The notes: generated by a model not told the origin, from the letters alone. 64,000 nt of DNA from Anderseniella sp. (GCA_028289645.1 JANQOK010000016.1:372001-436000), one strand, 5' to 3'; positions 47,404 through 55,563 are shown, numbered from the stretch's first letter. Made by a program: numbers and translations.

Positions 47404-47829
47404 TCAGCATAAGCCAGCATCCTTTCGTACTTTCAACTGCAGATCACGGATCAGTTTGTCACGCTCGGTTTCAAACCGTTCGAGGAAATCCGAACCGGCT
47501 TCCTTGTCGCCGGTCCGGAGCCCCCACACGATCATTTCCACCAGCATCGGCACCAGGCCTACCGCCAATTCGGTCGGCAGGTAGACGAACTGACGGGCGT
47601 CAGCCGGGTCGCGTCGTTTGGTGATCAGCCCGCGATGCTCCAACCGCTTCAGGCGTTCTGCCAGCACGTTGGTGGCGATGCCTTCTCCTGCCTGCAGCAG
47701 TTCCCGGTAGCGCTGGCGCGACTTCAACATCAGATCGCGCAACACAATCAGGGTCCAGCGGTCCCCGAATATCTCCAGAGCGAAACTGATCGGGCAATCA
47801 GAGCGGCGCGGTTCTGCGGAGGAAGCCAT
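47404..47829 (-). CDS. HxlR family transcriptional regulator
   Basis: 141 residues from the ATG at 47829; a start at 47856 would run into the operator region. It shows the HxlR pattern: CPISFALEIFGDRWTLIVLR, then QRYRELLQAGEGIATNVLAE as the recognition helix and a wing with LITKRRDPADARQFVYL. One N-terminal cysteine (DCPISFAL) is where redox-sensing HxlR proteins carry theirs. It is divergent from the GFA gene, and the 84 bp between them hold a promoter and two inverted repeats, so it very likely controls that gene and itself. A broken second copy lies at 44378-44575. Confidence 0.92.
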   Translation of the reverse strand: MASSAEPRRSDCPISFALEIFGDRWTLIVLRDLMLKSRQRYRELLQAGEGIATNVLAERLKRLEHRGLITKRRDPADARQFVYLPTELAVGLVPMLVEMIVWGLRTGDKEAGSDFLERFETERDKLIRDLQLKVRKDAGLC

Positions 47830-47849
47830 AGTTCGTCCAGAATTTTTCA

Positions 47850-47901
47850 CTTGCAATTAACAAGCAAATTAATATGATCACTTGTACATAGCAAGTGATC
47901 A
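47850..47901 (+). promoter_or_regulatory. HxlR-GFA control region: promoter with two matched operator-like inverted repeats
   Basis: A sigma-70 type promoter reads TTGCAA (47851-47856), 16 bp, TATGAT (47873-47878). Two inverted repeats share the core CTTG-N7-CAAG: site 1 at 47850-47864 overlaps the -35 box, site 2 at 47881-47895 overlaps the expected start point. Site 2 extends to perfect 10-bp arms (47875-47884 and 47892-47901, TGATCACTTG and complement) which cover the -10 box and touch the AGGAGG of the GFA gene. Centres are 31 bp apart, about three helix turns. Binding of a dimeric regulator would block transcription. Confidence 0.8.
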
Positions 47902-47913
47902 GGAGGAATGACA

Positions 47914-48348
47914 ATGGCCATTACCGGCGGATGCCTATGCGGGAAAATTCAGTATACCTGTGCAGAAGAAGCCGGCGGCGGGCACTGTCACTGCAATGAC
48001 TGCCGCAAGACCAGCGGCACCGGACACGGCTCGCACATGATTGTTCCCGAGGCCGGCTTCGAAATCACCGGGGACATCCGGTTTTTCGACAAGCCCGCCG
48101 ACAGCGGGAACATGGTCAGCCGCGGCTTCTGCCCAGAGTGCGGGTCGGCAATCTATTCGACCAATTCAGGCATGCCCGGCATCGTGTTCGTCAGGGCGTC
48201 CAGCCTGGACAATCCGGACAATTTCAGGCCGCAGATGCGGGTCTACACGGACCGGGCGGCCACATGGGATCAAATGGACGCAGCCCTGCCCGGGTTCGCT
48301 GCCATGCCGTCGGCACAAGACATGCCGGAAGGCGTTCGGCCCGACTAG
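47914..48348 (+). CDS. GFA family (glutathione-dependent formaldehyde-activating enzyme-like) zinc protein
   Basis: 144 residues. The ATG at 47914 is chosen because AGGAGG ends seven bases before it; the ATG at 47908 is only one base from the same site. Zinc-ligand cysteines appear as GGCLCGKI, HCHCNDCRKTSG and FCPECGSAIY, the complete CENP-V/GFA pattern. Most family members have no proven formaldehyde role. It is divergent from hxlR and lies directly downstream of the double operator, which suggests induction by an aldehyde or electrophile sensed by HxlR. Confidence 0.9.
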   Translation: MAITGGCLCGKIQYTCAEEAGGGHCHCNDCRKTSGTGHGSHMIVPEAGFEITGDIRFFDKPADSGNMVSRGFCPECGSAIYSTNSGMPGIVFVRASSLDNPDNFRPQMRVYTDRAATWDQMDAALPGFAAMPSAQDMPEGVRPD

Positions 48349-48354
48349 ATTGCC

Positions 48355-48801
48355 TCAGGCGTCCGGCGGCGGCAGGAAGTGGATGTTGTGTTCGCTGGCC
48401 AGCCGGACGACCTCTTCAGGATCAGGCACATTGTGGATCTTGGTGAACAGGTCCCACAATTGCTGTGTCGGCGACACCCAGAACACGCAAGTCACGTCAC
48501 GGCCGGACTTGTTGAAGATACCGTGTGCAATGCCTCTGGGCAGCCGGATCAGGTCGCCGGCGTCGGCGGTCGCATCCGCGCCATCGAGAAACAGGTCAAA
48601 CCGGCCGTCCAGCACATAGATGAACTCGTCCTGGTCCGGGTGGACATGCGGCGGCACAAATGTGCCGTCAGGAAATGTCGCGTGCCACGAAAACGAACTT
48701 TCGCAGACCTGCTTGGGCACGTAGGTCTGGCCCAGGATATTCCACTTGATCCCGTCGATACCGTCACTTGCGGGCGTGACGCCGGCTGTCATTTCGATCA
48801 T
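48355..48801 (-). CDS. Cupin domain protein
   Basis: 148 residues, a single cupin barrel. Motif 1 reads PPHVHPDQDEFIYVLDGRFD, with two His and a Glu as metal ligands, and motif 2 reads GDLIRLPRGIAHGIFN with the last His. It resembles quercetin-dioxygenase-like and ring-cleavage cupins, but the substrate is unknown. It is convergent with the GFA gene (6 bp apart) and divergent from the binding-protein gene at 49015; a 9-bp inverted repeat lies in between. Confidence 0.88.
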   Translation of the reverse strand: MIEMTAGVTPASDGIDGIKWNILGQTYVPKQVCESSFSWHATFPDGTFVPPHVHPDQDEFIYVLDGRFDLFLDGADATADAGDLIRLPRGIAHGIFNKSGRDVTCVFWVSPTQQLWDLFTKIHNVPDPEEVVRLASEHNIHFLPPPDA

Positions 48802-48899
48802 GTCTGTCTCCTGCCAGGTTACTCGTTTTCAGAACTTGTGGGTTTGCATTCGACACCGGGAGCCGGATACGCGCAAGACCCGGATAGTGCAAAATAATT

Positions 48900-48923
48900 C
48901 AGACTTCAGGCATTTGAAGTCTG
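48900..48923. promoter_or_regulatory. Operator-like inverted repeat between the cupin and liv operon
   Basis: Perfect 9-bp arms CAGACTTCA (48900-48908) and TGAAGTCTG (48915-48923) with a 6-nt spacer. It lies 92 bp before the binding-protein start and 99 bp before the cupin start on the other strand, so it could control both. No T-run long enough for a terminator follows. The cognate regulator is not evident in the window. Confidence 0.55.
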
Positions 48924-49014
48924 TATCTTTTATCTCTATCGTGCATATTCAGTGGCTCGTCGGGACGAAACAAGACGGCGTTCATATAAGAGAACCCTCG
49001 GGAGGAGTTTGACA

Positions 49015-50196
49015 ATGTTGAAGAAGACAGGAATTGCGGCGCTTGGTCTGGCGCTGATGGCATCAGCCTCGTACGCAGCCGATATCAAGATCGGTTATGT
49101 GACGACACTGACGACGCCGGCAGCGGTTCTCGGCAACGACATGAAGGACGCCGTCAACCTGGCCATCGAACACCTGGACGGCAAGATGGCCGGCAAGACC
49201 GTTGAGATCATTTTCGAAGACGACGGCTTCAAGCCCGAAATCGGCAAACAGAAAACCGACAAGCTGGTGCAGGAGGACGACGTGCCGATCGTTGCCGGCT
49301 ACATCTGGTCCAACGTGCTGCTGGCATCGGCAAAGTCAGTGCTGGACGCCGGCAAGTTTCTGATTTCGTCCAATGCCGGGCCATCTCAGATCGCCGGCAA
49401 ATTGTGCAATCAGAACTTCTTCTCCACGTCCTGGCAGAATGACCAGACCCCGATGGCGATGGGTGAGGTGCTGAACCAGCAGGGCGTCAAGTCGCTGTAC
49501 CTGCTGGGCCCCAACTATGCCGCCGGCAAGAACATGATGACCGGCGTGGAGCGCACCTTCAAGGGTGACATCAAGGGCAAGGACCTGACCAAATGGCCGA
49601 GCCAGCTCGACTTCTCTGCTGAACTGGCAAAGGCCAAGGCATCCGGCGCGGAGGCGATCTTCGCATTCTATCCGGGCAAGGCAGGCGGCGCATTCATCAA
49701 GCAATACCAGCAGGCCGGCCTTAAAGGCGTCATGGACCTGTACACGGTGTTCACGGTGGACGCCATCTCATTGCCCAAGCTGCAGGCCGCCAAGCTCGAA
49801 GGCGTGCTCGGTTCGCGCCTGACCCAGCAATGGGACCCCACCCTGGACAACGAGGCCAACAAGAAGTTCGTGTCCAGCTTCCGGGAAAAGTACAAGCGCT
49901 ACCCGTCGTTTTATGCAGCCCAGGCCTATGACACCATCAACCTGATTGCCTCAGGGGTGGAAGCTGTCGGCGGCGACATGAGCAAGACCGACGACCTGCG
50001 CGCGGCCATGCTGAAGGCGGACTATGCGTCGGTGCGCGGCAAGTATTCCTACGGCAAGAACCACATGCCGGTGCAGAATTTCTACCTGCGTGAGGTTGTT
50101 GCCGACGATGACGGAAACTGGACCACCAAGGTGGTCAAGACGGTTTACGAAAACCACGTCGATCCGTACGTCGGCGAATGCCCGATGGCCAAGTAG
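49015..50196 (+). CDS. Liv-type ABC transporter substrate-binding protein, copy 2
   Basis: 393 residues from the ATG at 49015, with GGGAGGAG eight to ten bases upstream. A Sec signal peptide ends near residue 21 (SASYAAD). The mature protein matches copy 1 closely (IKIGYVTTLTTPAAVLG, EDDGFKPEIGKQKTDKLV, FYPGKAGGAFIKQY, RYPSFYAAQAYDTINL). Both have a conserved Cys in the middle and one near the C-terminus. It heads the LivHMGF operon and is separated from livH by a stable hairpin that would let it be made in excess, as usual for binding proteins. Confidence 0.93.
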   Translation: MLKKTGIAALGLALMASASYAADIKIGYVTTLTTPAAVLGNDMKDAVNLAIEHLDGKMAGKTVEIIFEDDGFKPEIGKQKTDKLVQEDDVPIVAGYIWSNVLLASAKSVLDAGKFLISSNAGPSQIAGKLCNQNFFSTSWQNDQTPMAMGEVLNQQGVKSLYLLGPNYAAGKNMMTGVERTFKGDIKGKDLTKWPSQLDFSAELAKAKASGAEAIFAFYPGKAGGAFIKQYQQAGLKGVMDLYTVFTVDAISLPKLQAAKLEGVLGSRLTQQWDPTLDNEANKKFVSSFREKYKRYPSFYAAQAYDTINLIASGVEAVGGDMSKTDDLRAAMLKADYASVRGKYSYGKNHMPVQNFYLREVVADDDGNWTTKVVKTVYENHVDPYVGECPMAK

Positions 50197-50227
50197 GCCA
50201 CACGGCAGGTTGACAGCAGTTTTTCAA

Positions 50228-50250
50228 GGGGAGAACTTCGTGTTCTCCCC
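50228..50250 (+). terminator. Intra-operon hairpin between the binding protein and livH
   Basis: A perfect 9-bp stem (50228-50236 with 50242-50250, GGGGAGAAC and complement) closes a TTCGT loop. No T-run follows, so it is more likely an mRNA-stabilising or attenuating hairpin than a full terminator. It lies 31 bp after the binding-protein stop. Confidence 0.65.
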
Positions 50251-50348
50251 ATTGACTTGTTTCAGGACGGGGTGGGTCTGGTAACCGGTCAAACAACTTA
50301 ACGATTACTTCCTGTGGGATTGAGATCCAGGCTGGATATGTTGGGGCA

Positions 50349-51269
50349 ATGAGCACACTGTTTTTCATTCAGTTCCTGAACGGGCTGCAACTTGGGGTAT
50401 TGCTGTTCCTGCTGGCCGCCGGCCTGACGCTGGTGTTCGGCATCATGGACTTCGTCAACCTGGCGCACGGCTCCCTGTACATGGTCGGCGCGTTTTTCTG
50501 CGCCACGCTGACATTCTGGACCGGCTCGTTCGTGTGGGCCATCCTGCTGGCAATCCCGCTGACCGCGCTTGTCGGGCTGGCGCTGGAAGTCGGGGTCATT
50601 CGGCACCTGTACCAGCGTGACCACCTTGACCACGTGCTGGCCACGTTCGGTTTCATTCTGATCGCCGACACGCTGGTGCACCTGATCTGGGGCCCGGAAG
50701 GCATTGCCATACCGCTGCCCGAGTTTCTGCGCGGCCAGGTCGAGATATTGCCGGGTGTCATTTTTCCGACCTTCAGGCTGGTGATCATCAGCTGCGGCCT
50801 GCTGGTGGCGTTCGGGCTTTACTGGCTGATCGGGCGCACCCGGCTTGGCATGCTGATCCGGGCCGGGGCGTCCAACCGGACCATGGTGTCGGCGCTCGGC
50901 ATCGACATCAAGACGCTGTTCACCGCCGTGTTTGCCCTCGGCGCGGTGCTGGCCGGTTTGGCCGGCATGCTGATCGCACCGATCACCGAAGCAACGATCG
51001 GCATGGGCAACGACATCATCATCACTGCCTTCGTGGTGATCATCGTCGGTGGCATCGGGTCCATGAAAGGTGCTTTCATCGGCGCCCTGATCATTGGCCT
51101 GATCGACACCCTGGGCCGGTCATTCCTTGATGACATCCTGAAACTGTTCATTCCCGTCAACGCGGCAGAGACGGCGGGCCCCGCAATTTCGTCCATGCTG
51201 ATCTACCTGATCATGGCAGCCGTGCTGGCGTTCCGCCCGCAAGGCCTGTTCCCGCCGAAGGTGCGTTAG
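50349..51269 (+). CDS. livH: Branched-chain amino acid type ABC permease LivH
   Basis: 306 residues, eight membrane helices, LivH family. The opening FFIQFLNGLQLGVLLFLLAA and TLVFGIMDFVNLAHGSLYM are the family hallmark; GAVLAGLAGMLIAPI lies near residue 200. It forms the channel with LivM, whose gene starts at the next base. The family carries branched-chain amino acids, urea or aromatic acids; the monooxygenases nearby favour an aromatic compound. Confidence 0.93.
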   Translation: MSTLFFIQFLNGLQLGVLLFLLAAGLTLVFGIMDFVNLAHGSLYMVGAFFCATLTFWTGSFVWAILLAIPLTALVGLALEVGVIRHLYQRDHLDHVLATFGFILIADTLVHLIWGPEGIAIPLPEFLRGQVEILPGVIFPTFRLVIISCGLLVAFGLYWLIGRTRLGMLIRAGASNRTMVSALGIDIKTLFTAVFALGAVLAGLAGMLIAPITEATIGMGNDIIITAFVVIIVGGIGSMKGAFIGALIIGLIDTLGRSFLDDILKLFIPVNAAETAGPAISSMLIYLIMAAVLAFRPQGLFPPKVR

Positions 51270-52274
51270 ATGACCGACACGACATCAGCGCAGCTCAACG
51301 ACTACCTGCGGGCGCCCGATCTCTTCGGGTCGGCAAATGGCCGCATCATCACACTGGTGTTCATGGCGATCCTGCTGTGCGTGCCACTGGCTTCATACTT
51401 TCTCGGCATCCGCCTGCAACTGGTGTCGCTGGATTTCATCACCCGTATTCTGTGCCTGGCGATTGCAGCCGTCAGCCTCAACCTGATACTTGGGTTTGGC
51501 GGCATGATCTCGTTCGGCCATGCAGCCTATATCGGCATTGGTGCCTACTGTGTCGGCATTCCGGCCTATCACGGCTTTGAGTCTGGCTGGCTGCACTTCC
51601 CGCTTGCCATTGCCGCCAGCGCCCTGTTTGCCCTGGTCACCGGCGCAATTTCGCTGCGCACCAAGGGTGTCTACTTCATCATGATCACCATGGCGTTTGC
51701 GCAGATGGGATACTATTTCTTCCTGTCGCTGGACGAATATGGCGGCGACGACGGGCTGACCATCTATTCGCGCTCGGTGTTCGACATCATCAATATCGAG
51801 AACAAGATGGTGCTGTTCCTGCTCACCTATGCCTGTCTTGTCGCGTCGATCTACGCCGTGTACCGGATCGTCAATTCCCGCTTCGGCATGGTGGTGCGCG
51901 GCTGCCAGTCCAACGAAGCGCGCATGAAGGCTTTGGGCTACAACACCTATGCCTACAAGCTGACGGCATATGTCATCGCGGGCGGCATGTGCGGTCTGGC
52001 CGGTGCCCTTCTGGGCAACTTCACCACTTTTATCTCACCCGACATGATGGGCTGGTCGCGTTCGGGCGAGTTGATGTTCATGGTCATCCTGGGCGGAACC
52101 GGATCGCTGTTCGGCCCGGTGTTCGGGGCAGTGGCGTTCGTCTTCATCGAGGAATTGCTGTCGACGTTTACGACCTACTGGGCCTTGCCGTTCGGCATAT
52201 TGCTGGTCTTGAGCGTATTGTTCATCAAGGGCGGCCTGAACGGCCTGATCCAGCGGGGCTGGCGCCGTGGCTGA
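51270..52274 (+). CDS. livM: Branched-chain amino acid type ABC permease LivM
   Basis: 334 residues, LivM family, with a cytoplasmic N-terminus and about nine helices. NLILGFGGMISFGHAAYIGI near residue 70 is the LivM hallmark and the EAA-like loop reads RMKALGYNTYAYKLTAYVIA near 220. It begins directly after the livH stop and overlaps livG by eight bases, so the genes are cotranslated. Confidence 0.93.
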   Translation: MTDTTSAQLNDYLRAPDLFGSANGRIITLVFMAILLCVPLASYFLGIRLQLVSLDFITRILCLAIAAVSLNLILGFGGMISFGHAAYIGIGAYCVGIPAYHGFESGWLHFPLAIAASALFALVTGAISLRTKGVYFIMITMAFAQMGYYFFLSLDEYGGDDGLTIYSRSVFDIINIENKMVLFLLTYACLVASIYAVYRIVNSRFGMVVRGCQSNEARMKALGYNTYAYKLTAYVIAGGMCGLAGALLGNFTTFISPDMMGWSRSGELMFMVILGGTGSLFGPVFGAVAFVFIEELLSTFTTYWALPFGILLVLSVLFIKGGLNGLIQRGWRRG

Positions 52275-53013
52275 AACCGTGCTCGATATCCAGGGCTTGA
52301 AGAAATCCTTTGGCGGCGTGGTTGCAACCGACAGCGTCTCGCTGGGTGTCGAGACGGGAGAACTGCATGCGATCATCGGACCCAACGGCGCCGGCAAGAC
52401 AACCCTGATCGCACAATTGTCCGGTGACCTGACGCCTGATGCCGGCCATGTGGTGTTCAACGGCAAGGACATCACAACGGTACCGACCCATCGCCGATCC
52501 CATTTCGGCCTGGCGCGGTCATTCCAGATCACATCGGTTTTCATGGGGCTCAGCGTCATCGACAATGTCGCGCTTGCGGTGCAGGCCCACGACGGACATT
52601 CGTTCAGGTTCTGGCAGCCGGCCGCCACCGAAGCGCGGCTGCGCAAACCGGCGCTTGAGGTTCTTGAAAAGGTCGGCCTGGCAAACCGCGCCGGCACCAT
52701 CGCGTCTGCCATGTCGCACGGCGAGCGGCGCCAGCTGGAAATCGCCATGGCCCTGGCCACGGACCCGAGCTTTCTGCTGCTCGACGAGCCGATGGCCGGA
52801 ATGGGCGTGGAAGAAAGTGCCGCCATGGTCAAAATCCTGCGCAGCCTGAAGGGCGACAAAACCATCCTGCTGGTCGAACACGACATGGATGCGGTCTTCG
52901 CCCTGGCGGACCGCATTTCGGTTCTTGTCTACGGCCGCATCATCGCCACCGGCAAGCCGGAGGACATTCGCAAGAATGCCGACGTGCGCAGCGCCTATCT
53001 CGGGGAGAGCTGA
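52267..53013 (+). CDS. livG: ABC transporter ATP-binding protein LivG
   Basis: 248 residues, start GTG at 52267 inside the end of livM. Walker A GPNGAGKTTL is at about residue 38, the Q-loop and family segment GLARSFQITSVF near 80, the signature motif SHGERRQLEIAMAL at about 152 and Walker B LLLDEPMAGM near 172. The signature has HGE where many ABC proteins have SGG, as is common in LivG. It energises LivHM together with LivF. Confidence 0.94.
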   Translation: MAETVLDIQGLKKSFGGVVATDSVSLGVETGELHAIIGPNGAGKTTLIAQLSGDLTPDAGHVVFNGKDITTVPTHRRSHFGLARSFQITSVFMGLSVIDNVALAVQAHDGHSFRFWQPAATEARLRKPALEVLEKVGLANRAGTIASAMSHGERRQLEIAMALATDPSFLLLDEPMAGMGVEESAAMVKILRSLKGDKTILLVEHDMDAVFALADRISVLVYGRIIATGKPEDIRKNADVRSAYLGES

Positions 53014-53017
53014 CGCA

Positions 53018-53719
53018 ATGCTGAAAGTGACCGGTTTGGAAACATATTACGGCACCAGCCAGGCCCTGTTCGGCATGACCTTTGACGTCGAGGCAGGCGA
53101 GGTCGTTACCCTGATGGGCCGCAACGGCATGGGCAAGACCACAACCGTCAACTCGATCATCGGCATCGTGCCGCCAACGTCCGGGTCGATCGAGTTTGCC
53201 GGCCAGGAGGTGTCGAAACTGGCGTCGTTCAAAACCGCCAACCTGGGCATCGGGCTGGTGCCGGAGGGCCGCCAGGTGTTCCCCAACCTGTCGGTTCGCG
53301 AGAACCTGGTGGCAACGGCCTCCAACCACCAGAAACTCGACGATCCGTGGACCATTGAAAAGGTCTACGCCATGTTCCCCGAGCTTGAGCTCCGGGCAAC
53401 CTCGATGGGAAACCTGCTGTCCGGCGGCGAACAACAGATGCTGGCCATTGGCCGCGCCCTGATGACCAATCCGCGCCTGCTGGTGCTCGACGAGGCAACC
53501 GAAGGGCTGGCACCGCTGATCCGCGAGAAAATCTGGGCAGCCCTGGCCGACATCCGCAAGAGTGGCCTGTCGATCCTGCTGGTCGACAAGAATCTGAAGG
53601 ACCTGCTGAAACTCGCCGACCGCCACTTCATCGTCGAGAAGGGCCAGGTGGTGTGGTCCGGCAACTCCGCGCAACTTTCAAAGGCAGAGGACATTCAGCA
53701 CCGTTATCTGGGCGTCTGA
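53018..53719 (+). CDS. livF: ABC transporter ATP-binding protein LivF
   Basis: 233 residues from the ATG at 53018, with GGGGAGAG ten bases upstream. Walker A is GRNGMGKTTTVN (about 36), the LivF segment GLVPEGRQVFPNLSVRENL near 82, signature LSGGEQQMLAIGRAL near 135 and Walker B LLVLDEATEGLAP near 155. It completes the transporter, four bases after livG. The dimer LivG-LivF drives uptake. Confidence 0.95.
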   Translation: MLKVTGLETYYGTSQALFGMTFDVEAGEVVTLMGRNGMGKTTTVNSIIGIVPPTSGSIEFAGQEVSKLASFKTANLGIGLVPEGRQVFPNLSVRENLVATASNHQKLDDPWTIEKVYAMFPELELRATSMGNLLSGGEQQMLAIGRALMTNPRLLVLDEATEGLAPLIREKIWAALADIRKSGLSILLVDKNLKDLLKLADRHFIVEKGQVVWSGNSAQLSKAEDIQHRYLGV

Positions 53720-53770
53720 CCGCATTTCTTATGTGTTAAAGTTCCGCCGCAATAGGAGTGTCCAATTGAC

Positions 53771-54520
53771 GTGATGTTTCGGCGACTTGTCAAATTCCTC
53801 TCAGCGTTCGCGGTCTTGCTGATCGTGCTGCCGATCGCAGCAGGTGCGGCCTATTCCTATGCCAAGGGCTGGCCGAACAGCTGGCACTCCGCCGACTGGT
53901 CGTCGTCGGGCCTGCTGCCGGAAGCCGCCAGCGACGAACCGGCGGCAATCTACATCATGGCGGCACGCTCCGGACGCTGGAAAGGTATCTTCGCCGTGCA
54001 TCACTGGCTGTTGGTCAAACCGGCGGGTGCCGCGCGCTATGACCGGTTTGAGGTCGTCGGATGGGGCACGCCGGTGCGCCGCAATGCCTATGCGCCGGAC
54101 GGGCGCTGGTATTCCAGCGAACCCTACATCGTACATGAAATGCATGGCACGGGCGCTGAAGCCCTGATCCCCAAAATCGTCGATGCCGCGCGCAGCTACG
54201 AGTGGTCGACGCCGGGTGAGTACGTGGTGTGGCCCGGTCCCAACTCGAACACCTTTGTCGCCAGCATCGCACGCAAGGTGCCGGAACTCGGCGCAGAGCT
54301 CGATGCGGTCGGTGTCGGCAAGGACTGGCTCGGCCCTGGACTGCAGACCGGCGTGATGCCGTCAGGAACCGGGTTTCAAGTGTCTTACAGCGGTTACATC
54401 GGAGCGGGCATCAGCCGGCGCGAAGGCATTGAGCTGCACTTTCTTGGCGCCACCATCGGTGTGGATTTCGACGATCTGGCCATCAAGCTGCCTGCGCTGG
54501 GCAAAATCGGGCTCAGATAA
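53771..54520 (+). CDS. DUF3750 family protein
   Basis: 249 residues. One N-terminal membrane helix (LSAFAVLLIVLPIAAGAAYS) is followed by a DUF3750 domain: AARSGRWKGIFAVHHWLLVK, the conserved PGPNSNTFVASIARKVPEL and LQTGVMPSGTGFQVS. The GPNSN(T/C)F segment with His122-like HEMHG could form a papain-like active site, but Cys is absent here (Thr). Function is unknown. The start is a GTG at 53771 (ATG 53774 is equivalent), with AGGAG 12 bases upstream. It is convergent with mbfA. Confidence 0.82.
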   Translation: MMFRRLVKFLSAFAVLLIVLPIAAGAAYSYAKGWPNSWHSADWSSSGLLPEAASDEPAAIYIMAARSGRWKGIFAVHHWLLVKPAGAARYDRFEVVGWGTPVRRNAYAPDGRWYSSEPYIVHEMHGTGAEALIPKIVDAARSYEWSTPGEYVVWPGPNSNTFVASIARKVPELGAELDAVGVGKDWLGPGLQTGVMPSGTGFQVSYSGYIGAGISRREGIELHFLGATIGVDFDDLAIKLPALGKIGLR

Positions 54521-54541
54521 TCCTGTCGCGCGGATCGCCCG

Positions 54542-55498
54542 TCAGGCGCTGCCGATGAGAATTCCAGCCAGGAAGACAATGAAACCGCCCACGGCAATCT
54601 GAAACGCCGCCCGCATGAAGGGTGTGTCCATATACTTGAAGCGGATCCACGAGATCAGCCACAGTTCAATGAACACGATGATCACGGCCAGGACGGTCGC
54701 GGTCCAAAAATCATTGATCAGATATGGCAGGGTATGGCCCAGCCCGCCCACGGCGGTCATGATGCCGGCGGCAGACCCTCGGATCCACGGATGGCCGCGT
54801 CCGGTCAGTTCACCGTCGTCGGACAGGGCCTCGGCAAAGCCCATGGAAATGCCGGCCCCGATCGACGCGGCCGTGCCGACCAGAAACGTCTGCCAGGTGT
54901 CATGGGTGGCAAAGGCCGCGGCAAACAACGGTGCCAGCGTCGACACCGAACCGTCCATCAGGCCGAGCAGGCCGGGCTGCACGATCTGCAGCAGGAACAG
55001 TTGCCTTTCGGCATCGGCCTCTTCCAGCTTGGTGTCGGCATCAAGGTGCTTTTCGGTCAGTTTTGCGGCCAGGCTCTCATGGCCCTTTTCCTCTTCGGCC
55101 AGATCGAGCAACAGCTTTTTCACGTCATCGTCGGAAGCACGCTCGGCGGCCTGCTTGTAAAACCGGTAGTTTTCAAGCTCCATCACCTCGGCCCGCTTGC
55201 GCACCACGTCCAACGACAATTGCTGCATCAGCCAGGCCGGCTTGTGCTTTACGAAACCGGTTACGTCGGAGCGCCGCACCAGAGGAATGAAATCACCGAA
55301 CTTGGTCTGGTACAGTTCTGTCAGGCGGCGGCGATGTTCGTGCTCTTCCTCCGCCATGTCGATGAACACGCGAGCCGACGACGGGTACTGCTCCTGCAGC
55401 GAGTTGGCAAACGCCATATAGGTGCGCGCATCGTCGTCCTCGCTGGAAATGGCGAGCGCGAGAATTTCTTTTTCAGACAGGTCGGCAAAAGGTTTCAC
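54542..55498 (-). CDS. mbfA: Membrane-bound ferritin MbfA (erythrin-VIT1 iron exporter)
   Basis: 318 residues from a GTG at 55498. Residues 1 to about 165 are a ferritin-like four-helix domain with ligands in ISSEDDDART, DMAEEEHEHR, MELENYRFYK and DLAEEEKGHE. Residues about 170-318 are a VIT1-type membrane domain (GLLGLMDGSVSTLAPLFAAA, GISMGFAEALSDDGELTGR). MbfA proteins of Bradyrhizobium and Agrobacterium export iron and are repressed by Irr under low iron. An ICE-like palindrome lies 49 bp upstream, in agreement with that control. Confidence 0.92.
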   Translation of the reverse strand: MKPFADLSEKEILALAISSEDDDARTYMAFANSLQEQYPSSARVFIDMAEEEHEHRRRLTELYQTKFGDFIPLVRRSDVTGFVKHKPAWLMQQLSLDVVRKRAEVMELENYRFYKQAAERASDDDVKKLLLDLAEEEKGHESLAAKLTEKHLDADTKLEEADAERQLFLLQIVQPGLLGLMDGSVSTLAPLFAAAFATHDTWQTFLVGTAASIGAGISMGFAEALSDDGELTGRGHPWIRGSAAGIMTAVGGLGHTLPYLINDFWTATVLAVIIVFIELWLISWIRFKYMDTPFMRAAFQIAVGGFIVFLAGILIGSA

Positions 55499-55546
55499 GG
55501 GCGGCGGTCTTCTTGGAGTGGGCTGTGGTCTTTGAATTGCACTATT

Positions 55547-55563
55547 TTTAGAATAATTCCAAA
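55547..55563. promoter_or_regulatory. Iron control element (Irr/ICE-like box) upstream of mbfA
   Basis: TTTAGAA (55547-55553), TAA, TTCCAAA (55557-55563). The known ICE pattern is TTTAGAA-N3-TTCTAAA; only one base of the second arm differs. It lies 49 bp before the mbfA start and 24 bp past the end of the upstream MFS gene on the same strand. Confidence 0.75.
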
